From Thermomicrobiales bacterium (lineage in GTDB: Bacteria > Chloroflexota > Chloroflexia > Thermomicrobiales > UBA6265), in the NCBI GenBank assembly GCA_030447415.1, contig JAUJOZ010000003.1, positions 83,532-147,531 on the forward strand: DNA of 64,000 nt. Direction: 5' to 3'. Within the stretch, counting starts at the first letter, position 1, and each line of letters opens with the position of its first letter. This document shows positions 1 to 7,535 of the stretch, one piece after another. The notes below the pieces were generated by a model, which worked only from the letters and a program-made list of their open reading frames with translations, did not search any database and was not told the origin of the DNA. Made by a program: the position numbers and the translations under genes.

Positions 1-773
1 GATGGGACGTGGACGCCGGCCGCGGTCGAGATCGGCTCGGCGATCACCGCGGCGACCGTGTCCGGTCCCTGATTCTCGATCTCCTGCTCGACGTAGCGGG
101 CCGCCATGATGTCGGCCTGCTCGCCCTCCACCCCGAAGTCGGAGCGGTAGCGGTTCGGGTGCGGGACGTGCGAGACGCCGTACATGAAGGGTCCGAAGTG
201 CGTCTCATTGCGGGATGCCGTCAAGCTCATCGCGCCCATCGTCATGCCGTGGTACGAACCCCGGCGGGCGATGACCTTGTAGCGCCGGGGGAAGCCGCGC
301 ATCGCCTGGACCTGCTTGGCGATCTTGAGGGCGGTCTCCACCGCCTCGGACCCGCCCGAACAGAAGAAGACGCGCTCCAAGTCCCCCGGGGTGATGTCGG
401 CCAGCAGGTCGGCGAGCTGAACGGCGGGGCCGGTCGTGAAGGAGGCGGAGGAGGCGTAGGCAAGCTTGGCGGCCTGGCGACCCATCGCCTCGGCGATCTC
501 GGCCCGACCGTGGCCGGCGTTCACCACCCAGAGCCCGGACAGGCCGTCAAGGTACTCCCGGCCGTGGATGTCCCACAGCGTCGAGCCCTGACCGCGGTCG
601 AAGATGAGCAGGCCGCTCGGGCCGGACACGTCCTCCCACGGGGCGGTGTGGATCCAGACGTGGTCGAGCGCCGCCTGCTCCAGTGCCGCCGGCTCGAGTC
701 CATTCGGGGCCGCGGCGGCGTGTCCGTTCTGTCCCTGCTCCCGCTCCGTCCCGCTCAGCGTCCCGCTCACCAT
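1..773 (-). CDS. Class III PLP-dependent aminotransferase (5' part only)
   Basis: The minus strand is open from an ATG at 773 to the window edge, about 257 residues, so the C-terminal half including the PLP lysine is missing. Motifs of the ornithine/omega-aminotransferase superfamily are visible: a YLDGLSGLWVVNAGHG stretch near residue 75, CSGGSEAVETALKIA (cofactor phosphate-binding region), RRGSYHGMT and VAAVIAEPI near the truncated end. Family members move an amino group between an amine or amino acid and a keto acid in the cytoplasm. The substrate cannot be told from this fragment. The gene is divergent from the Mrp ATPase gene at 1013. Family certain, specificity unknown. Confidence 0.88.
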   Translation of the reverse strand, partial: MVSGTLSGTEREQGQNGHAAAAPNGLEPAALEQAALDHVWIHTAPWEDVSGPSGLLIFDRGQGSTLWDIHGREYLDGLSGLWVVNAGHGRAEIAEAMGRQAAKLAYASSASFTTGPAVQLADLLADITPGDLERVFFCSGGSEAVETALKIAKQVQAMRGFPRRYKVIARRGSYHGMTMGAMSLTASRNETHFGPFMYGVSHVPHPNRYRSDFGVEGEQADIMAARYVEQEIENQGPDTVAAVIAEPISTAAGVHVP

Positions 774-1012
774 GTCCGTGGCCTCCTCTGCGTGGTCAAG
801 CCGGGCGCGCCGAGACGGTCGCGGCGGGGTGCCGCGGGGCGCTGACCCGTTGTCGCGTGCGGACGAATGATAGCAGAGGCGATCCGGCCCACCCGGGACG
901 GGGGTGGTTCACGACGAGGGAGGTCGGAGAGGTGGAGGACGGCGACGAAGCGGTCCGGCCAGCATCGGCATAATGCGGAGAAGCGTCACGCGATGGGCCG
1001 GAGGGAGTTTCC

Positions 1013-2131
1013 ATGGACGATGACCCGTCGGTGGGTGGCGGAGCGGTCGGGAAGGCCGGGGACACGGGCATACCTCCCATGGACGAAGCGACGATTCGTG
1101 CCGCTCTTGCGCGTCTGACGGACGACCGCGGCGTGCTCCTGGTGCCGAACGAGGCTGTCACGGGCGTGGTCGTCGAGGGCGACTGGGTCGCGGTCGTGCT
1201 TAACCCGGAGCAGGTCCCCCAAGACGTCCTCCCCCGCGTGCATCGCCACCTCGCCGCCGCCTTCCCCGGCGCGGCGATCGAGGCGCGGCTGGCCGACCGG
1301 GTCCATCGCGGGGGCGCGGGGTTCGGCATCGGCCGCCACGTCGTCGCCGTCCTGGGCGGCAAGGGTGGCGTCGGCAAATCGACCGTCGCCATCAACCTTG
1401 CCCTGACGCTCTCGGCGATGGGTGCGAAGGTTGGTCTGCTCGACGGCGACCTCAACGCTCCCGACATCCCGCACATGCTCGGCGTCCATCCCCGTGAGCG
1501 CCCGAGCGGTGTCGGCTGGGACCTGTGGAAGACCGACGTCACCCCGCCCTCACGATGGCGACGCCCCTACGCGCGGTTTGGCCTCGAGGTAATGTCAACC
1601 GGGTTCGTCATTGCCGAAGATCAACCGCCGCTGATGACGAGCCGGCTGATGGTCTCGGCGCTCCTGCGTCACCTCATCTTCGAGGTCGCTTGGCGCGGCG
1701 ACATCCTCCTCCTCGACGCCCCGCCCGGCACCGGAGACGAGCTGCAGGTGATGGTTCGGGAGCTGCCGCTGTCGGGCGCGATCTTCGTGACAACCCCCCA
1801 GGACCTGGCGCAGATGGACGCGGAGCGCACCCTCACGCTCCTCTCCGAGCACGGGGTCCCGGTGATCGGGATGGTCCAGAACATGGCGTCGCTGCAGTGC
1901 CCCCACTGCCAGGGGGAAATCGACATGTTCGCGCAGTCCTCGCGATTGGCCGACACCGGCGTACCCGTACTCGGCCGGATCCCATTCGATACCCGACTCT
2001 CTGAAGGGGCAGACCGGGGGGAGCCGCTGGTACTTGGCGACGTTCGCGGGCTGGTCGCCGGCGAGTTCGCTCGAATCGGCCACTTGGTGCGCCGCTGGCT
2101 GGCGAATCGTGACGCCGTCGAGGGCAGGTGA
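1013..2131 (+). CDS. mrp: Mrp/ApbC (NBP35-type) P-loop ATPase, iron-sulfur carrier
   Basis: 372 residues. The deviant Walker A GGKGGVGKSTVAINLAL sits near residue 115, followed by a DGDLNAPDIPHMLG switch, a LLLDAPPGTGDELQ Walker B region and the conserved TTPQDLAQMDAER helix. This is the Mrp/ApbC branch of SIMIBI ATPases, which load or carry Fe-S clusters. The CPHCQGE pair supplies the CxxC normally used for cluster binding between two monomers. A short N-terminal region resembles the DUF59/MIP18 module. A GGAGGGAG Shine-Dalgarno sequence five bases before ATG 1013 decides the start; an in-frame ATG at 1079 lacks one. Family assignment is firm. Confidence 0.93.
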   Translation: MDDDPSVGGGAVGKAGDTGIPPMDEATIRAALARLTDDRGVLLVPNEAVTGVVVEGDWVAVVLNPEQVPQDVLPRVHRHLAAAFPGAAIEARLADRVHRGGAGFGIGRHVVAVLGGKGGVGKSTVAINLALTLSAMGAKVGLLDGDLNAPDIPHMLGVHPRERPSGVGWDLWKTDVTPPSRWRRPYARFGLEVMSTGFVIAEDQPPLMTSRLMVSALLRHLIFEVAWRGDILLLDAPPGTGDELQVMVRELPLSGAIFVTTPQDLAQMDAERTLTLLSEHGVPVIGMVQNMASLQCPHCQGEIDMFAQSSRLADTGVPVLGRIPFDTRLSEGADRGEPLVLGDVRGLVAGEFARIGHLVRRWLANRDAVEGR

Positions 2132-2321
2132 CGTCCCTCGATTGTCCCCCGTCAGGGCGCGAGGGCCCCGCCCTCGTGCACAATCACCGTGCGCAGGGCG
2201 GGCGATTGGGCCACGGCACGGGACAAACGGCCGCCGGCACGACGCTGGCACGCGATGTGATCTGTGCGCCCTTGATAGACTGGCATCTCGCCCCGGCCCG
2301 GGGTCGTCTTGGCAGAGTCCG

Positions 2322-3578
2322 ATGCAGCAAATCCCTCAGGCACGGAACGTGGAGCCGACGCAGGACCAACCGCCTGTCATCGCCTCGGTGACGGCGCCGA
2401 TCACCCCCGCGCGCGTGATGGTCTACACGGCGGCCGTCCTCTTCGTCATCGGCTTGGCCTGGTTCCTGATTCAGATTCGGTCGATCCTACTCCTGCTCAT
2501 CCTCGGCATCCTGGTCGGCGCCGCCATGGATCCGCTGGTCTACCGACTGCGTCAGCGAGGGCTGTCCCGCGGGCAAGCCATCGCCACGATCTACCTCATC
2601 ATTGCCGCTTCCCTTGGGCTGAGCCTCTACCTAGTGACGCCGCCGCTCATCGACCAGGCGACCGCCTTCTACAACAATACCCAGGAGGAGCCGACGCTGT
2701 TCGACGACCTGCGGACGCGGGCCGCGACCAGCGGCAATGGCTTCATTCAGACGACGGGGCCGCGAACGATCAATCGCATCGAGGACGCGTACAACTCATT
2801 GCTGACCAGCCCGGGCACGGTCGGCTCTCAGGCGTTGACTGTCCTGACCTCCGTGCTCGGCGTCCTCTTCACGACCGTGTCGGTTCTGATCGTGGCCTTT
2901 TACTGGATGACGGAGAAGGCGCTGATCAAGCGGGTCGTCCTTGGCCTCTTTCCCCTGGACAAGCGCGACCGGGCGCACACCACCTGGGATGGGATCGAGG
3001 CCCGCATCGGCGGCTGGACGCGGGGCCAGCTCATCCTCATGCTCGTGATCGGCGTCCTCTCGGGCATCGCCTACTTCGCAATGGGGCTGCGGTTCTGGCT
3101 GCCGCTGGCAATCTTCGCTGGGATCACCGAGCTGATTCCGTTCGTCGGACCGTTCCTCGGCGGCGGAGCGGCGTTCATTGTGGCCCTCACCGACTCGTGG
3201 CAAAAGGCCCTCATCGTGGTCGCCTTCGTCGTCGTCCTCCAGCAAATCGAGGGGAACGTCCTGGTTCCCCGGGTGATGCAGAACGCGGTCGGGATGACAC
3301 CTTTGACCGTCATCCTCGCGGTGCTGACCGGGAGCGTGCTCCTCGGTCCCTTTGGGGCCGTCCTTGCCATCCCGGTCGGCGCCGCCGTTCAGGTCCTGAT
3401 TCAGGATCTACTCCAGGCGCGGGAATCGACCCCGGATACCGGCGCGACGGGCCACCGCGTCGCCGCCGCCCTCGCCGGCCAACCAGTGCCGTCGCCGCCC
3501 GCGGGCGGCGCGCCGGGCGGCAACGCGCGGGCGGTGGAACTGGCCCGTCCACCGGCGCAACCAGGGCACCGAGGCTGA
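2322..3578 (+). CDS. AI-2E family transporter (PerM/UPF0118)
   Basis: About 418 residues with the AI-2E exporter layout: two N-terminal membrane helices (ARVMVYTAAVLFVIGLAWF and the following ILLLLILGILVG), a soluble stretch, then helices ending in the conserved FVGPFLGG and the EGNVLVPRVMQNAVGM signature, and a final LLGPFGAVLAIPVGA helix. The C-terminus is a Pro/Gly-rich tail. Members are inner-membrane permeases, some linked to autoinducer-2 or ion export; the substrate here is unknown. The reading frame is open upstream to 2034, but family length and the absence of membrane helices there favour the ATG at 2322. Confidence 0.9.
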   Translation: MQQIPQARNVEPTQDQPPVIASVTAPITPARVMVYTAAVLFVIGLAWFLIQIRSILLLLILGILVGAAMDPLVYRLRQRGLSRGQAIATIYLIIAASLGLSLYLVTPPLIDQATAFYNNTQEEPTLFDDLRTRAATSGNGFIQTTGPRTINRIEDAYNSLLTSPGTVGSQALTVLTSVLGVLFTTVSVLIVAFYWMTEKALIKRVVLGLFPLDKRDRAHTTWDGIEARIGGWTRGQLILMLVIGVLSGIAYFAMGLRFWLPLAIFAGITELIPFVGPFLGGGAAFIVALTDSWQKALIVVAFVVVLQQIEGNVLVPRVMQNAVGMTPLTVILAVLTGSVLLGPFGAVLAIPVGAAVQVLIQDLLQARESTPDTGATGHRVAAALAGQPVPSPPAGGAPGGNARAVELARPPAQPGHRG

Positions 3579-3650
3579 TAGTTTTTTGCGCGAGCCCCGA
3601 GGGGACGGCCGCTGGGGGGAGCCTGATGTTCGAGTGGCAGGGGTGGTCTG

Positions 3651-4718
3651 ATGCAGCAACGCGGGGCGGTCGATCCGGGGGGTGGCGGGGGCGGTCAAAT
3701 CCGCTCGACCGTCGTCGGAGTATTCGAGGACAACCTCGACACGGAGCAGGCGCTCGCCACGCTGCGTAAGGCGCACGTTCCCGCCGATCGGGTTTCCGTG
3801 CTGGTCCGGGACCCCGATGCCGCCGACAACAGCCCCGCTGAGGCCGCCATTGAAGTGGCGCGGGCGATCGCGGCGACGGCGCTGGAGGCGATGGGCAACT
3901 GGCTGCACGGGTTGGCGGCGTTGATCGTGCCGGAGCGCGGAACCTTCCTCGTCGCCGGTCCCCTGGGCGCTGCGCTCGCGGGCATCAGCGCAGCGCACGA
4001 GCGCGCCGCCACCGCGCTTACCGGGTCAGCGCCGGCCAGCACTGCCGCGCTCGACAACGTGCTCCAGGAGTTCGGCTTCGGCCCAGAGGAAGCGGCGTAC
4101 CTCGAAAGCCGCCTCACGGCAGGTGCGCCGCTGGTCGCGGTGACTGCGGTCGATGCGAACGAACTCTCCAGGGTGCGCCAGATCTTCGCCGATAACAACG
4201 CCGTCCACATCGGCATGGCGCAGACCGACGCCCGCATCGTCGACGAGGCGCAGGCGCTGCTCGCGGCCCCGCCCGAGGTTGCCAGCGGCGGCGACGTAGT
4301 GGTCACCGACGCTGTGGCGCCCCTCCGTAAGCTGTGCGGCGAGGGCGATGCCACCGCCTGGTCGGCCGAACTCTGTGGGCGGGCGGTGGTCGACGCGGTC
4401 GGCGCCGAGGTAGGAGCGATTGACGACCTATTGGTTGACGCCGTCCCCTACCCTGCCGCCCCGGCGCCCGGCCGCGCCGCGCTGCGCTACGTGATCGTCG
4501 CCTACGGCGGGATGCTGGGTCTTGGGCGGCACCGCGTGGCGGTGCCGCCGGGCGAGATCGACTTGAACACCGTCCCGGCGCGTCTCATGGTCGCCAAGGA
4601 TGTCGTCCACCACGCGCCCGGCTACGACGCGTCCTCCCCGTTCAGCCGCCGCGAGGAACAGGCCGTCTGCGCTTATTTCGGCTGCACACCGTACTGGCTG
4701 GCGGAGGAGCACCGGTAG
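3651..4718 (+). CDS. Stress protein with GSP17M-like N-terminus and C-terminal PRC-barrel
   Basis: 355 residues. The N-terminus (STVVGVFEDNLDTEQALATL, then PADRVSVLVRD) resembles the YflT/general stress protein 17M module found in many high-GC soil bacteria. The middle is Ala-rich and may be helical. Residues from about 240 (GRAVVDAVGAEVGAIDDLLV) to the end look like a PRC-barrel domain with a 'rhVAVPpGEI' strand, ending in an acidic/aromatic tail. PRC-barrels occur in RNA-maturation and photosynthetic proteins and as stand-alone stress proteins. A role in stress response or surface-associated regulation is inference. It starts 73 bases after the transporter and may be co-transcribed with it. 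Confidence 0.72.
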   Translation: MQQRGAVDPGGGGGGQIRSTVVGVFEDNLDTEQALATLRKAHVPADRVSVLVRDPDAADNSPAEAAIEVARAIAATALEAMGNWLHGLAALIVPERGTFLVAGPLGAALAGISAAHERAATALTGSAPASTAALDNVLQEFGFGPEEAAYLESRLTAGAPLVAVTAVDANELSRVRQIFADNNAVHIGMAQTDARIVDEAQALLAAPPEVASGGDVVVTDAVAPLRKLCGEGDATAWSAELCGRAVVDAVGAEVGAIDDLLVDAVPYPAAPAPGRAALRYVIVAYGGMLGLGRHRVAVPPGEIDLNTVPARLMVAKDVVHHAPGYDASSPFSRREEQAVCAYFGCTPYWLAEEHR

Positions 4719-4809
4719 TCGGTCGTCGGCGGGGAAGGCCAAGGGCACCGTAGACTCGGCGCGGCGCGCGGCTGGGGACGGGCCGCCGACAAACCGCTCC
4801 GCCGACCGA

Positions 4810-5268
4810 CTACCGATGACCGCCTTCGTCCCTCGCCTCCCGGATCGCCGCGAGCAACTCGGCCGGCGGCGGGGCGCCGGGGGCACGGTAGAGAATGCGG
4901 CCATCCTTGCCGACGACGACGACGGTCCGCTGGATGCCGGAGCCGTCGGGTTTGATCGCTCCGTAGGCGGCAGCCACCTGGCGGCCCTCGTCGACCAGCA
5001 AGTCGAAGGGGAAGTCCTGTGCCTCGATGAACGAGCGGTGGCTGACCGCGTCGTCCGGGTTCACGCCGTAGGGCTCGGTGTCAAGGTCGCGGAACTCCGC
5101 GACGGTGTCGCGCACGGCCGACAATTGGTTCGTTCAGCCGCTGGTCATGTCCTTGGGGTAGAAGATCAGCAGCGCCCGCTTGGTGCCGCGGAGGTCGCTC
5201 AAACGCACCTCGGCATCGTGCGCCCCCCGCAGCGTGAAGTCCGGGGCCAGTTCCCCAACCTCAACCAT
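4810..5268 (-). CDS. Bcp-like peroxiredoxin with in-frame UGA at the catalytic position (predicted selenoprotein)
   Basis: Read through one TGA (5134-5136), the minus strand gives a 152-residue thioredoxin-fold peroxiredoxin, the normal Bcp/PrxQ length. It begins MVEVGELAPDFTLRG at ATG 5268, with AAGGGG eight bases upstream. FYPKDMTSG precedes the TGA (codon 45) and TNQLSAVRD follows it; in the family this is the 'PGCT' peroxidatic cysteine. The usual resolving Cys five residues on is Ser, and there is no other Cys in the protein, so it would have no redox centre unless UGA encodes Sec. A hairpin fitting a bacterial SECIS follows. The rest of the fold (PFDLLVDEG, RTVVVVGKDGRILY) is intact. 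Alternatives are a Cys-to-stop mutation or a base error. Confidence 0.8.
5106..5123 (-). promoter_or_regulatory. Candidate bacterial SECIS hairpin
   Basis: On the minus strand a 5-bp stem TGTCG/CGACA closes an 8-base loop that begins with G. The loop G lies 16 bases after the UGA, at the near end of the roughly 16-37 base window described for bacterial SECIS elements. It lies inside the peroxiredoxin coding region, as bacterial SECIS elements do. The stem is short, so on its own this would be weak. Confidence 0.5.
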
Positions 5269-5500
5269 GTCTCGTGCCCCTTCACTCCCCGCGCGGTGAC
5301 CCACTCCGATCCCGTTCCTGATGCGACCGGACGCCGATTGTACCGGACCGACTCCCCGCTGAGGACGCGACGCTACGCCACCCGTGTGGCGAGGACGACC
5401 GCGCTCGTCGGGGTGACCAGGAACTCCGTCGCCACAACGCGGGACTCGTTCAACCAGACGGCGCGCACCGGGTCCGGCTTGCCTCGCCACTCCGCCCGCC

Positions 5501-5764
5501 ATTGGCCTGCCCGGCCGCCTCCGCCGCCTCGCCGGCGACCCGCGCACCCCGCGCCGCGCCCGCTGGCTCCTCGTCGCCCTCGCGCTCTACCTCGCCACCC
5601 CGATCAACCTGATCCCGGACTTCATCCCCGTCCTCGACCAGGCCGACGACATCACGATCGCCGCCGTCGTCCTCGCTCTGGCGTGGCGCGCAATCCCGGC
5701 GGACGTCTGGGCGGAGCATTTTCCGCCCCGCGCCGGGGCCGCCGGGGAACACCGAGAGCGTTGA
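5501..5764 (+). CDS. DUF1232 (YkvA-like) small membrane-associated protein, start uncertain
   Basis: The plus strand encodes RWLLVALALYLATPINLIPD followed by FIPVLDQADD and a second hydrophobic helix, ending in a TGA at 5762-5764. The 'P(I/V)DLIPDFIPvlGy.DD' signature is diagnostic of DUF1232, small two-helix proteins of unknown function. No ATG, GTG or TTG precedes the domain in frame; the frame is closed by a TGA at 5414. The start is therefore either a rare codon such as ATT at 5501 or has been lost by an indel. No good ribosome-binding site is visible. Confidence 0.55.
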   Translation: MGLPGRLRRLAGDPRTPRRARWLLVALALYLATPINLIPDFIPVLDQADDITIAAVVLALAWRAIPADVWAEHFPPRAGAAGEHRER

Positions 5765-5887
5765 AGCGGTCCAACACCCCGCTGCCAGCGCCTCTCCCGG
5801 CGTGGGCCGCGTGGATCAGGTCGCGAGCGTACCTGTATCTATGTGCCAAGCGGTGCCTTGCTGAGCATCGAAGCAGGCTGAGGACCG

Positions 5888-7126
5888 TTACGGCACCGAC
5901 AGCATCCGGTCGAGCGCCACCAGCGCGTCGCGCGCCGTGTCGGGGTCGACCGCGATGCGGTTCACGACCTCACCCGCGGCCAGGCGCTCCATCGCCCAGA
6001 GCACGTAGGCGGGGTGGACCCGGTACATCGTCGAACAAGGGCAGATCACCGGGTCGAGGCAGAACACCTGCTTGTCAGGCAGCTCGGCGTCGAGCCGCTT
6101 CACCAGGTTGATCTCCGTCCCGACCGCCCAAATCGTGCCGGCCGGGGCATCGCGAATCGTGTCGATGATGTACTCGGTGGAGCCGTCGCAGTCGGCCGCC
6201 TGCACGACCTCCAGCCGACACTCCGGGTGGATGATGACGTTGACCCCCGGGTGCTCAGCGCGCGCCTTGGCAATCTGCTCGACGCTGAAGCGGGCGTGGA
6301 CGGAGCAGAAGCCCTTCCACAGGATGACCGTCGCCTCGCGAAGCTGCTCCGGCGTGTTGCCGCCGAGCGGCCGGAACGGGTCCCAAACGACCATCTTGGC
6401 GAGCGGAATGCCCTTCTTGACCCCCGTGTTGCGGCCGAGGTGCTCGTCGGGGAAAAAGAACAGCTTCTCGCCGCGCTCGAACGCCCAGTCGAAGACGCGC
6501 TCGGCGTTGGACGACGTGCAGACGATGCCGCCGTTGCGGCCGCAGAAGGCCTTGAGCGCCGCGGCCGAGTTCATATAAGTGATCGGCACGACGCCGGTGA
6601 CGCCGAGGTCGGCGAGGGCCTGCCAGGCGGCTTCGACATCGTCGGCCTTGGCCATGTCGGCCATCGAGCAGCCGGCCTCCAGGTTGGGCAGGATGACCTG
6701 CTGGTGCGGGGCTGAGAGGATGTCCGCGCTCTCGGCCATGAAGTGGACGCCGCAGAAGAGGATCAGCTCCGCCTCCGTGCGGCCGGCCGCGAGCTGGGAC
6801 AACTTGAACGAGTCGCCGCGGAAATCAGCGAACTGGATCACCTCGTCGCGCTGGTAGTGGTGGCCGAGGATGACCAGACGCTCGCCGAGCCGGTGCCTGA
6901 GCGTCCAGATCTTCTCGTCGCGCTCGGCGGCTGGCATGCGGAAGTACGCGCGGGGGATCCGCTCTTGCTGCAGCGGCCCAACGCCGTAGCGGCGGAGCAG
7001 GTCGTAGGCACCGACCCCTTCCTCCGGGACGCAGGCGGCGGGCTCGAGTTGTGGGCTAAGGAGCCAGGGTCTGCGGGACGCGGGCGCGACCTCAGCCGCG
7101 GGGGCCTCGGCGACGTTGACGACCAT
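5888..7126 (-). CDS. nadA: Quinolinate synthase A (NadA)
   Basis: 412 residues from ATG 7126. NadA condenses iminoaspartate with dihydroxyacetone phosphate to give quinolinate, the first committed intermediate of de novo NAD synthesis, using a [4Fe-4S] cluster held by three cysteines. Candidate ligands are visible in LILFCGVHFMAESADIL (near 125), HPECRLEVVQAADCDGS and ICPCSTMYRVHP. GHHYQRDEVIQFADFRGDS and the SNAERVFDWAFE substrate-site regions are also typical. An upstream in-frame ATG at 7156 would add ten residues but has no ribosome-binding site. No nadB or nadC lies beside it. The promoter and operator are annotated separately. Confidence 0.95.
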   Translation of the reverse strand: MVVNVAEAPAAEVAPASRRPWLLSPQLEPAACVPEEGVGAYDLLRRYGVGPLQQERIPRAYFRMPAAERDEKIWTLRHRLGERLVILGHHYQRDEVIQFADFRGDSFKLSQLAAGRTEAELILFCGVHFMAESADILSAPHQQVILPNLEAGCSMADMAKADDVEAAWQALADLGVTGVVPITYMNSAAALKAFCGRNGGIVCTSSNAERVFDWAFERGEKLFFFPDEHLGRNTGVKKGIPLAKMVVWDPFRPLGGNTPEQLREATVILWKGFCSVHARFSVEQIAKARAEHPGVNVIIHPECRLEVVQAADCDGSTEYIIDTIRDAPAGTIWAVGTEINLVKRLDAELPDKQVFCLDPVICPCSTMYRVHPAYVLWAMERLAAGEVVNRIAVDPDTARDALVALDRMLSVP

Positions 7127-7244
7127 CGAAGTGGAACCTTTCCCGGCGGGCGCCATCGGCGCGACCAGCGGTGAACGTGCGGGGGTGGGGCGAACGATGA
7201 TCGGCAACGATGATGAGCGAGGTCGGCCCACCGGTGCTGAAGGA

Positions 7245-7280
7245 ATCCTAGTCCTCACCCTAGTAATTGTCAAGGTGACA
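7245..7280 (-). promoter_or_regulatory. nadA promoter with overlapping palindromic operator
   Basis: On the minus strand TTGACA (7268-7273) and TAGGAT (7245-7250) are separated by exactly 17 bases, a near-consensus sigma-70 promoter about 110 bases before the nadA start. The -35 box is embedded in a perfect interrupted palindrome, TGTCA-CCT-TGACA (7268-7280), an arrangement typical of a repressor site. NAD-responsive repressors such as NiaR or NrtR are candidates by context only. Confidence 0.7.
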
Positions 7281-7357
7281 CTAAGTACCGCCAGGTGACC
7301 TGGCCAAGGATGCTTCCTACCCGTCGACGCCTTACGGGCGGAGCGCCCCCTCATCGC

Positions 7358-7387
7358 AGACCCGAGGCGGGATCCCGCCTCGGGTCT
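7358..7387. terminator. Perfect palindromic hairpin followed by TTTA (terminator-like)
   Basis: The 30 bases from AGACCCGAGGCGGG to its mirror image form a perfect palindrome centred on GATC, capable of a very stable stem. On the plus strand it is followed by TTTA. It lies between the end of the kinase gene (minus, 7536) and the nadA promoter, so it probably insulates nadA from read-through, although the U-run points the other way. Confidence 0.55.
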
Positions 7388-7535
7388 TTACCTGGCACCT
7401 CGGTCCCGATCCGACCGCGCGACACACCGCGAATCACCGAGGCGCTGCCCGGACCCCGCGGCATCCCGCGTTGTGACCTCCCGCGGGACCGGAGCCGGGC
7501 CGGGGATGAGGTCCGTACCCTAGCTCCTCCGAGCG

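Noticed and set aside
5373..5515. Minus-strand frame reading GQWRAEWRGKPDPVRAVW and on to ATRVA, overlapping the DUF1232 gene start
   Set aside because: It looks protein-like but has no start codon apart from an internal GTG giving 31 residues and no ribosome-binding site; it overlaps a better-supported domain on the other strand.
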